Origin: Phoronis australis
Lineage: Eukaryota; Phoronida; Phoronidae
DNA length: 64,000 bases
Reading direction: 5' to 3'
NCBI GenBank assembly: GCA_002633005.1
Contig: NMRA01000537.1
Span: forward strand, 124,001 to 188,000
The position numbers were made by a program, and so were the translations under genes. Below, piece after piece: positions 36,408-48,400 of the stretch; position 1 is the stretch's first letter, and the number at the start of each line of letters is the position of its first letter. The notes beneath the pieces are model-generated. The model was not told the DNA's origin. It ran no database searches and saw only the letters and a program-made list of their open reading frames with translations.

Positions 36408-39400
36408 GTGTTTATTCTCCGCCTGCTATTTACAATTAAATACGTTTCTTCTTCTTTAGATTTTCGCGAACACCCTAACTTATGGAGTATCATCCCGAGG
36501 TGTTCTTCCTTGTACACGCAACTCCTATGGGACGACAAGTCTTCTAGAAACGTTGCTGGGTTGTGGTCCGATGAATGTTGTACCGATAAGAAATATTATA
36601 TTTGCAAAAAAGGTGAGATCAAATATCATGCTTGGTTTGTTCAAGATTCACGTTAAAATACACATATATGAAGAGTCAAATTTCTGTATTTACTAACACT
36701 TTTCCTCGGTGAAATTAGAAATACAACTGATTTAATTTAAGTCCCTGGAAGAGCTTTTCATTGGTGCGGTTGTTCATTAATGTGGACACAATAGAAATCA
36801 CCACCCAATACGTTGTGGTACCTCAAACTCTAGCGGAGGTTCTACCGAATATATGCTCTAGCCGAATGAACTTATCAATTCACCGTCACCTCGTGCCTGG
36901 GACTCGCACACACCGCGTGCCGTGTTAAAAAATCACTCACCGTGTTTGTGACTCAAGAGCTGTGTTTTGGATAGGCAAGGCTCAGAAATAATGTCTGTTT
37001 TGACTAAGAAACAATTTGCGACCAATTTCATGGCGAAAATTTGATTTTTATGCCAGAAGGCGGGTTTATATGGCTTTAATAGAATCCAGTCACATTGAAA
37101 AACTCTTTCGCCACTCAGTCGCTCCATAATATCCGCCAGTGGCTGTACTTGTTGACTGACTTCGCCGGCTCCGCCGGATCAAACAACCATATCATCTGAT
37201 CTGTGTATAAGCCGGATGTCGTCATGAAAAACCAATCTGGCATTTTGCCGCTTGACCCGGAGAAACCGGCGAAGTCAATCGAGTGCAACCAATGTACCAA
37301 CTTTAAGTTGTGGAGACTTTCACGGGAGATTTCCTTCCGTGGCGGCACAGATGGTAGACAACAAATTCGCAATTCAGATATATTCTTTTGGAATTCTCAG
37401 AGGAGGGACCATAATAAACGTTAGAAGTATTGAGGACGGGAATGATGTCCATTTACTTTCTCTTTATCCATTGTGGCACACGGTTTCCTGTCCGTTCTAT
37501 AACTCATCCCTGTTAGACCCCAATACTGATGTTGCGAGGGAAAATGTTATGTTGTGCAGGGTTTCATTGGGGTTCGCAATTGCCACCCGAAGCTCAACAC
37601 GATCGAAATACGAGGATACATTGAAGCACTCGTATTGAGCAGGGTCATGACATTCCCCCCGTCATGTTTTAGCTGTCTTATACTCGTTCTCTCCGTGTTC
37701 CTAGATGCTTCTGAGAAGCGGTCCAACGCTCATTGTTACCTCTTCAAAAACCGATCGCATACGTTGTATTCAAAAACCAAGGTTGGCCCCTCCTTGCTAT
37801 TTACACTTCCTCGACTGGATTCGGTCTAGTAGGCCTATCATTATTGATCTGTTTTAGATATCAACGAATGTGAAGACAACAATGGCGGTTGTGATCACAA
37901 ATGTATCAATACCGACGGGTCGTTCAAGTGTGAGTGTAATACAAGTTACATCATGAAAAACAACAAGTGTGTTATCGACCATCCGTGTCAGCGACTCTCT
38001 CACGGTTGTCAGCATTTTTGTGTGAACACACCTTCGTCTTACGTTTGTCTGTGTAAACCAGGCTACCAACTTGTTGACGGCAAAAATTGCATTGACATCA
38101 ACGAATGCAAGAATGCCAATGGCGGATGCCAACAAAAATGCTTAAATACACCTGGTTCTTTCAAANGCGGCACTGATCGTAGACAACAAATTCGCAATTC
38201 CTATATATTCTTTTGGAATTCTCAGAGGAGGGACCATTATAAACGTTAGAAGTATTGAGGACGGGAATGATGTCCATTTACTTTCTCTTTATCCGTCGTG
38301 GCACACAGTTTCCTGTCCGTTCTATAACTCATCCCTGTTAGACCCCAATACTGATGTTGCGAGGGAAAATGTTATGTTGTGCAGGGTTTCACTGGGGTTC
38401 GCCATTGCCACCCGAAGCTCAACACGATCGAAATACGTATTGAGCAGGGTCATGACATTCCCCCCGTCATGTTTTAGCTGTCTTATACTCGTTCTCTCCG
38501 TGTTCCTAGATGCTTCTGAGAAGCGGTGCAACGCTCATTGTTACATCTTCAAAAACCGATCGCATACGTTGTATTCAAAAACCAAGGTTGGCCCCTCCTT
38601 GCTATTTACACTTCCTCGACTGGATTCGGTCCAGTAGGCCTATCATTATTGATCTGTTTTAGATATCAACGAATGTGAAGACAACAATGGCGGTTGTGAT
38701 CACAAATGTATCAATACCGACGGGTCGTTCAAGTGTGAGTGTAATACAAGTTACATCATGAAAAACAACAAGTGTGTTATCGACCATCCGTGTCAGCGAC
38801 TCTCTCACGGTTGTCAGCATTTTTGTGTGAACACACCTTCGTCTTACGTTTGTCTGTGTAAACCAGGCTACCAACTTGTTGACGGCAAAAATTGCATTGA
38901 CATCAACGAATGCAAGAATGCCAATGGCGGATGCCAACAAAAATGCTTAAATACACCTGGTTCTTTCAAATGTGAATGTGACCCAGGTTACGTTGTGAAA
39001 AACAATACGTGCGTAACCGATAACCATTGCCTGCTACTACGACACAACTGCCAGCATTTTTGTGTCAGCACGCCCTCTTCGTACGTGTGTCTCTGCAAGC
39101 CAGGATACCGACTAGTTCAGGGCAAGAAATGTGAAGATGTCAACGAGTGCAAGACTGGAAATGGTGGCTGTGACCAAACATGTAAAAATACAGTTGGGTC
39201 TTTCAGCTGTAAATGTAAATCTGGTTATAAGATAGTGAATAACACGAAATGTGAAGACGTGAACGAATGTCTTTTGCAAAATGGCGGATGTGACCATGAT
39301 TGTGTTAACACAATTGGATCTTATAGTTGTAAGTGTAGAACTGGTTATAAATTGTCAAAGGGAAAGAAATGTAGAGGCGTGAATGAATGTCTAAAACAAA

Positions 39401-42400
39401 ATGGCGGATGTGACCATGAATGTGTTATTACAAATAAGTCGTATTATTGCAAATGTAGAACTGGTTATATACTGGTCAATGGAAAAAAATGTGAAGACAT
39501 CAATGAATGTCTTAAACAAAATGGCGGATGTGACCATGACTGTGTGAATACAGTTGGATCTCATAACTGTAAATGTAGACCCGGCTATAAACAGAAGAAT
39601 GGTAAAAATTGCGAAGACGTTAATGAATGTCTTACACAAAATGGCGGATGTGACCACCTCTGTGTCAACACAGTTGCATCTTTTATATGCAAATGTAAAC
39701 CGGGATATAAACTGACAAATGGCACGAAGTGCGAAGACGTGAACGAATGTCTTACAAACAATGGAGGATGTAAAGGACAGTGTATCAACACAGATGGTTC
39801 TTTTGTTTGTAAATGTGGCACAGGATATAGATTGGTCAATGGCAGCGAATGTGAAGACGTAGATGAATGCAAGCAAAGAAATGGTGGCTGCCAACATACG
39901 TGCGTAAATAGCGCCGGTTCCTTTGCCTGTAAATGCAGACCTGGTTACCGGCTGCAGCCAGGTGGCACGTGCTCGGACATCGATGAGTGCGCGACAAAAA
40001 ATGGTGGATGTCAACAAAACTGTACAAACTTGTCTGGTTCTCACAGATGTTCATGCTTTGAAGGATTTGTGCCAGATGGAAAATATGGCTGCAAAGGTAG
40101 GTATGTGTGAACACAAAAACTAGCAAACAGTGATTAGATTATTTCCCTCACAAACACGCGAGCGCGCGCGCGCGGGCGGGCACACACGCACATTGAACGC
40201 GCTCCCGTTTGCACGGTCTGCACAGGCACACACTTCATTCACTGACATTTGTTATACATTCGAATTTGATCAAGAAATTTTGCGGTTTTAGGGAACATAA
40301 ATGCATTTGCACAGATTTCTCGGCTATGCAAGAATTAACTTGGCAAATTTCCGTTTGTATTTCGACAATATCCAAATTTTAAGAACGTACACCCTTAAGT
40401 GAAACTTTGTGTAAAATGGGGAAAGAAAATTTTCACTTAGTATGTGTGTGACTCATTTTTACAAAACGATTGATATGAGTAGATTTTAAGACAAAAGTAA
40501 CAAATTTTGAAACGTATTTGCAATGGAGAAAAGACGCAAAAACATCCTAATTGAGACATTTTCAAGTGCAAGAGACACTCGATCGCCTGCGCTTGTGAGT
40601 GAAATTTATGTATATGCACGTACCATTTGTAAGATATTAATAAGTTTCGAAATCAAAACGCATCATTCTTATATAGACACGCGAGCAGTTACCGGTTAAG
40701 TGAACAAAGTAACACGTTCATTCGCAGAGTCTTCAAGGATTTTATTTGAAGAATATTTTTGCCATTCGTCATTATTCAGTTGTAGATAATACAAACTTTG
40801 GGTTTCAGATATAGATGAGTGTAAAAACTCCAACGGCGGATGTGATCACGCGTGCCGCAACACACCAGGATCCTACTCGTGCAGTTGTCAAACTGGTTTC
40901 CGATTGGACGTTGACAAAAAGACATGTAAGTAAATGTACCAAACATACATGCCGTAAGTTGCAACGGTGGCGGCAACTCCATTTAACTGTGGACAGCTGT
41001 GAGCGAACATGGCCATTCCCAGTTTCTGAATTTGTAATTTATTTGCAGTTTACAATAACCACATTAAACCGAGCGTAACTTTGTTTGTGTTCAAGTTCTT
41101 GATTGTTTTGAGTAAAACGTTTCAGGTGACACGGTCTGCTAGAGGAAATCTTCTATTTCAATTTCAAATTCAAAATGTCTAACTTTCAAAGTTACGTAAG
41201 GCATGATCACAATTCACAATTCTTTGAATAGTTGAATACTGAAGACGTCCAAGTGTTTTGTCCACGGAGGGGTACGTTGCCTTTTGGGGCTATTTTGGTC
41301 GATTTGGCATACTCTGCTGACGATAAGAGATGTTTTGAATATTTTCAGTTAATTTATGCATTAATGAAATAAATAAAAAATAGTTCCTCAAGTGATGATG
41401 CATTGAGCGTGTACCGAAAATGTCAACCAGAATGAGTTCCGGAAACGCACGAATTTCGTGAAAGCACAAGATCACGCAAGTCTTCACGAGATATCGCAGT
41501 GATCATGTATTACAAGCCGTGCGCATGATCACACCTGATGTCAATCTTTCTTTCGCTAATTGACAAGCTCAGTTTTATGTCCGATGCCACGACGCAATTA
41601 TCTACCGTGCTGAACGAATATGTAAATGTAAACACGCATCGACTCAAAACTGTTGTCAACAAACAAAAACCCATCGCAGTTTTTTGGCCAATTTTATCGT
41701 ATTTCTTCCGCAAAAGAAGGCTTCTACGCTAATTTTTCCCGAGTAATTGAATTCTTATAACTACCAGTTTCTGCCTTTGACAGTTCAATTTATTTTAGCG
41801 GGTACTTTATTGCCGTGAAGATATCGCTTATGTGTTATATTGTCCTGTACAGCACAATAGAAGCTGATATCAACTTACGTGATATCAAAGGCGGACGGCA
41901 ACACCGATTTTGAGGGTTGATGCAGGGAAGCATTGTTCAACTACAACATACTACTGAACGGCCCGCTTTCCTATTGTTTAGCTTTTCGAGAGTGTCCTAC
42001 ACTGTAGGTCTCTGGAACGCAGCTCCGGTACGGTTACCAGTTTTTCCTTGTTCTTCAGATAGAACTGATACATGTAGAGTAACATTTCAGCCGGTCGTAC
42101 AAACAGTGATTTCTTTGCGCTCACACTTCAAGTTTGAAGAATTGTTGATATAGTTCTTACAAATATCGACTAAAAGACTTAATATGCATTTCCGGTTAAG
42201 TAAATACGCCAAATTGACTGAAAACGCCTTTAAGGAACATTTCTCTTTTACTAATTTCCTTGTTACTTGTACTATATTCCCGCTTTTTATTTTATTTTTT
42301 TTTATTTCAGGCATTCAGTCGTGCAAACACGACAATGGAGGCTGCCACCACATTTGCAACGAAACGAACGGCGTTGCCACGTGTAGTTGTCGCCATGGAT

Positions 42401-45400
42401 ACAAAATAACTAATGACACTAAATGCGAAGGTATGGGTTACGAGTGTTCAAGGTACCACATTATTCTGAAATTAGAAATGAATTCATGGGGTTGAATTAA
42501 AGTCCTTTCTCTTTACGTTTTCTTTTAAAAGCATTTGATGGGAAATAATAACCTAATAGTAACAGTAAGCGTGTTCTCGAAATGCTTTTGATCAGTAAAG
42601 TTTTGTGATCAGGTTTTCGCCATGTCATGCGCGCACCCAGGGGGGGCTCGGAGGCTCAAACGAGTCCCCCCCCCCATTTGGCAAAATGGACAAAAAAGTC
42701 AGCCCCGAGAGACAAAAAGTCCTAGAAAATGGGACAAAAGTCCACTAAACATGCGCAAAGGCGCAATTTGGACAGCGGTGCACCCGTTTTTTTTAGACCG
42801 CCCGCCCTTTTCTTAGCAAAAGGTCCACAATCTCGGGAATTCGAGCCCCCCCCCCACCCCATATTNCCACCCCATATTGTAGGCTGGGTGCACGCTTGCA
42901 TGTGGCAACATTTCATGAGTACCAATAATTTTCTACATGTTGCCAAAGGTCATCGATGTCTTTGCTGTCTGTTCTGCAGATATCAATGAGTGTCTGGTGA
43001 AGTATAACGGCTTCTGCAACCACGAGTGTGTTAATTTACCCGGGACGTATGAATGTCGGTGCAACAAAGGTTACCGGATGGTAGCCGGAGTGTGTAGAGG
43101 TAATATAAGTGTTGTTACCAGGTGGTGGCCGGAGTGTGCAAAGTAATATAAGTGTTGTTACCGGATGGTGGCCGGAGTGTGCAAAGGTAATATAAGTGTT
43201 GTTACCGGATGGTGGCCGGAGTGTGCAAGCCGGAGTGTGCAAAGGTAATATAAGTGTTGCTACCGGGTGGTAGCTGGAGTGTGCAGAGGTAATATAAGTG
43301 TTGTTACCGAATGGTGGCCGGAGTGTCCAAATGTATTAACAGAGTTGTTTTTACTATATTTAACTCCTGAATACTTTCACGAAATTTAAAAATCATAAAA
43401 TTGCTCAAAATAAATTGTTAATGCATGGCATTCCCACGAAACGTTTTTACCTTATTAATTACTTCTTAATTCAATAAAAAACGAAGAGAATTTTTGATTT
43501 AGACCACTTACTTGGTCTAGAGCTTGCAAAGAACTTACAGTTTCTATCCCTGGGTGCCATACTCGCCACATAATATGACCTGTGATGATGATACAGCTTA
43601 GTGAGTCTGATCCCAAACAATAATGAACTAACAGTTCTTTCGAATAGCTGACATCACCTCCAAGAAATAACTCATACATACAATGATGCGTGGTACTTAA
43701 TTACGCTGAAAACTGGATACCCGACAAAATGGCGACCTAGCACAAATCTTGCACAAGGAAATGTACAAGTAGAAAAATAGACGTAGGTATAGATGAGGAC
43801 GTGTAGTTATTAGAAGCACTTACAGTAAACCTGTAAGGAAAGAATCATAATATGAAAAATGGTGGGCGAAAATTGGGAGTCGAAAATCGCTGCTGAAGTG
43901 ACTATGAAAACAGTTAGCACAAGCAATACAACAATACTGTAAGTTATGTAGTACGTCGCGTGCCTTACGTCATCAGGGAGATAAGATAACAGTAGTGAGT
44001 ACGGGTACCACATTAAGGACTTAAATAAATCAACGTTGTCCTAGTGTGATCAGTGTTTCTGTCAGTCTTTCGATATAGCTTGCACGGTAACAGCATTGAT
44101 GAGGTTGATGGCGTTTTCAAAAAAGACAAAAACTTGAACTAGAATCTTCAGAGATCGCCACTATTAACGAGAACATTGTTCAATCAATCGAGATTCTGCC
44201 TTTTTTCCTTCTGAGCTCAATCTCATCCCATTCCCTTCATCACAGTTTCCTATCGCTCCTCTCTGTTCTCCATTCCGCGTTGGTCACTGTCTCTTCTTCG
44301 CATTTGTTGCAATTTCCATAATTTATGGTGAATCCCGATATTTCACTTTTCTTACTTTTCTCGTCTACACATCTGATTCTTTTCACTCCTTTCACGCTTC
44401 AGTTTCTCCGTCATGTTTGACTGAATTTGTCATCATTTCCTCTCCCATCGTCTTCCTGTCTCTGTGTTTGCCTTTTTTCCTTCTCTCTTCTTCCTAAGCC
44501 TTATCATGCACTCCTGTATTCATTCCCAATTCCAACACGTCATCATCACAATTTCTATGACCATAATCATCACAGCAAAGACGTCACTTTCATCATCATC
44601 AAAGTCATCATTATTGTCGCCTCCGTCATCATCGTCGTCATCCTTTTATGATGTTGATTATGATTCCAGAACACAATAGATCAAATAGAAAGACGCCCAG
44701 TTTCAACCAAAATATTTTGAAATTTCTGTTTCAACATAGGCACATGTAATCGCGATGACCTCGATCCACCTCGACATGGCATTCGCACGTGCACTGGATT
44801 GTCAGATGATGACGTGTGCCAGATTACGTGCCAGAAAGGTTACGATTACGGCGGCACTAAAGACCGTGCCCTCTACAAATGTAACCAGTGGACGGACTTC
44901 AAGTGGAAAGTAGACCTTCCAGGGGGTGGCTATACGTCACTTACCGTGGCCAAATGCATTGGTAAGTCATTTTGAAGTGTTTTTTTAATTGCACGAATTC
45001 GTGTGCATAAGAAAAGATGATCCTCCGTGATCATACAGTAATCCACACGTAAATCGTTATGTACTCAAGCATAGATTAATATACACTTATTTCTGTTCTC
45101 ACAAAAGAAAAACAGAAAATGTCAAAAATAATGTCAAGTTCAATTTCTAATAAAAAGATTAGACTCTGGGCCCTGAAGAACAAACATTTATAGAGCAATG
45201 CACCTGGAAAGGGCAAAACAATTTTTAGAAAAGACATCTCACAAAGACCCATCAACTTTTGTTTTAGTCTTAAGGTTAAATCCTTTTTGATCATCTCTTT
45301 GTGGATTGAAACCAGTAACTTCTTTGGTAAGTCAATATACACAGCAGTTCTTGTCTTCAACATACCTCAGAAGGACACTGTTGTCATTTCAGTCGATATC

Positions 45401-48400
45401 AACGTTATTATGACGCTAATTGCGAACGGCGAACTGCAGACGACAGAAGCTGATAAAGAAAAGATTAAAAAGGGTCTTATCGACTCCATGATAAAACTTG
45501 CCATTTGTGTTTACCCTTGTCACGTAGGTATCACGTGATCGATGCAAGTTAAAAGGATACTAAACCACGTTTTGGTGATTAATCATCAATCGTTTCCGTC
45601 ACCTGTTACTCTGTCGTTAGTATTTCTCCGAAAAGATGAAAATATTGTTCAGCTATAATTCTTACCTGTCTTGTCTCTGTGGTTCGAAATGTATGGCCTC
45701 TCTCCACAGTCGTCCATTGTTCGCTCGAAACGTTACTCACGCTTGTCAGTTTAGGAAATTTTGTAAGACGTCGTCAAACTTGAGTCAAACCTTTAAGAAC
45801 TGCAGACGGTCTAAAGAACATTAGTTTGTTTCTAAGGTATCAGTGTTAAATCTTAGTCAGATCTGTTAATAGTCAAAATCCTGGTTTAGTATCGTTTTAA
45901 AAGAGCTTTCATGTCGTTGTTATCGTTACTGTAATTTTCATGATAAATATTATCTTCGCCGTAGTCTTTGTTGTCATCGGCATCAAAGTAGTCGTCTTCG
46001 ACACAATCGCCTTCGTCACATTCTCCGCATTTACGTGGGATCTGTGTTGAAAGGATATACGCGACATTTGAGTACTATATCTAAGTACTACGGTAGTTTA
46101 AAAAGGACGGCAGAATTTTTTTGTTGTATTTTATCCATAAGTATCTTCATAGATAGAGATAATAAGTCTGTGGATAGAATTAGTATGACATCTATCGGCA
46201 GTGGTAGTAAGTGTACAAGTATTTGTTGATGAATAGTTATTGTAAAACGTCTTGTAAAGTTTGATTTTTCCGGTAGCGAGTTTTGCTTTAGACATGTTTC
46301 ATCAAACGCCACTCTTCAATTTGTCTTTGAGGGCGGTACCGCCTTCATTGACTTTCGAGCGATATTAGGTCTGCGCACAATAGATTTGGATTGTTCAATT
46401 TGTAATGAGTGGCCATTTTTTCAGCCTTGAGTGACGTCATACTGTTGTAGAGGTGGCCGAAAACCACCATTAAATTTTTGTGATGCGTATGTTCATCTTG
46501 CTCTTGTGTATTGAGTGGGAAGTTTATTGTTTGAATGCACGACCACGCTACTCGATAAGCAGTGTTCATTTCATGACGTCACCAGCACCACAACTTTCAG
46601 TTCAACATTTGCGTTTTGGGTTCTGTCCTTTCTATTGACCTTCCAAGCTTTGAATGATAAAGCCTGAAATAATCATTAGAGTTTTCATTCCATTGGGGAT
46701 AATAAAATCATCATGTTATTGAGTCTAGAAACATATAAATCTAATTTTCTTTTCAAATCTGAAAGTGTCTAGTGTAATCTTGTGCACTCACAGTGACGAC
46801 ACACAATTGATTCAGAATTATCGTGTACTCTCATACGCACATTCATTTATACGCATGCGTGTTTTTGGTGTTGATAAGGACTAGCAAAGCCAATGCACAG
46901 TAGAACTAGAGTCCAGCCTCTGTTTTGATACTCTACTAGTATAGCCTTAAAGTCATTTTTTCTTAGTTTGTAGACTCGTTGCCCATGTCACTAATATTAA
47001 TGATTTCCTTGCAGATTCCAATGAATGAGATCCATATTTCACAAGGTCCTCGTTATAAACGATCTCTAATAAAGAAGTACACTTTTACTATGAAACTTCA
47101 ATCCAGTGTTCCAGATGGTTACGACGCGGCAACTGTAGAAAAGAGCTTAAGGTACCACAGCTGGGCTTGCTCTACCTGTTAAAATACTGTGTTCATGAGC
47201 GGTCGTGGTTAATCACTTGTACTTTTAACCAGAGAACAGTGACATGTTCACCGTTACCTAATTATATTGAAAGTTGAACCCAGTCAGGCAGTACATTATG
47301 GATACCATATTACAAACTGTTAATAAAACAACGAAAGCAAAAACATTCTCAAGTGACGTTAATTTGTACCCATTACTACGTGCAACACATTGTCCTGAAA
47401 ATAGCATCACTTTGTCTATGTTAAAACATGCATAGAGAGTTCCATTGGGTTTAAAAGGATAATGCTTAGGAGATTTCCTATTTGTTGTAGGGAGGGAGCC
47501 GAAAAGTTCGAGGCCCGTCTGTTGAGTGGAAACTTCTTTATAAAAGTGAACGGAATTGATTCTTATCTGAGCCCCGCGGCATCATTCGTGATTTCGACTG
47601 TGTCTCTGGAATGTCCTGTCAATCATGTTCGAACGGACTATAAATGCCGTACGTATACCAAATAACAGGCTTCAGCGTTCGTTTTGTATGTATAAGAGTC
47701 ACTGTAAAAGTAATATAAGATTTCTGAGATGACTTGTCACAAGATCTGTTGTTAATCATGCATCATCAGGTTGATTTATTCTCGAAAATGGCAATATTTG
47801 TCGTTTTAATCGACGTTTTCAGGAAAGTGAAATCGGGGTAGAGTTAAATGTCTGCCTCGCGGCAAGAAAAATCTAGCCAAAATCCCGTGCTCACGTTGTA
47901 AAAACACGGCAATATCTCGCGAGATCTTGCTTTTCTAGGCAATAACGTTACTGAATTGTACTCCTGCCTTTTTCGCCAAGGTTCAGACATCTGAGACAGG
48001 TACAAATTCAAAAATTCTTCCTGTAAACGCAGCCAATATTGATTACCTTCAAAATTTGTCATCGAATCTGCCTAATAGCACGTTATTTTGTATTTCAAAA
48101 ATAAGTTTTGATTTACTGAATTGATCTCGTATAATAATTTTTATTATCCGTTTCACTGATCTGCTTACACTGTTCCCAAGCATTTGCTTGCATCGAAACA
48201 TTTTAATTACGTTTTGCTAACTTTTCAGCTAAAAAGTTCTAATTCGTGGGTACCTGATATTTTCTTTTTACCTCTCATTCTGTGGCTCTGGAGGCTCCAG
48301 AATTCCTTGTGGATTCACTTACGTATGTTTATGCTTTTGCATGAGCTTCACCATCAGATTTTGACGTCGTAAATTTTCTGGATAACAATTTAGAAATCCT

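Larger units (their letters stand above)
31178..36459 (+). other. Gene 1 intron 2 (5.3 kb)
   Basis: Contains a possible antisense HYR-domain relic (32588-32850), a GCACCC-type MITE (34085-34335) and two large ATT-type microsatellites. The rest (31.2-32.5 kb, 32.9-34.0 kb, 35.2-36.0 kb) shows no exon. Confidence 0.55.

Noticed and set aside
35047-36656. Poly-Leu and poly-Ile frames on both strands
   Set aside because: ATT-type microsatellites. Only 36460-36612, bounded by splice sites, is coding.
37252-37829. Possible exon with protein-like reading ([15 protein letters not shown]...)
   Set aside because: The two haplotype copies differ by a 20-bp indel that shifts this frame, no splice-bounded exon fits, and no domain is recognised.
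39391-40044. 217-codon frame on the minus strand across the EGF exon
   Set aside because: Antisense shadow of the tandem EGF repeats; the same pattern appears opposite the other EGF exons.
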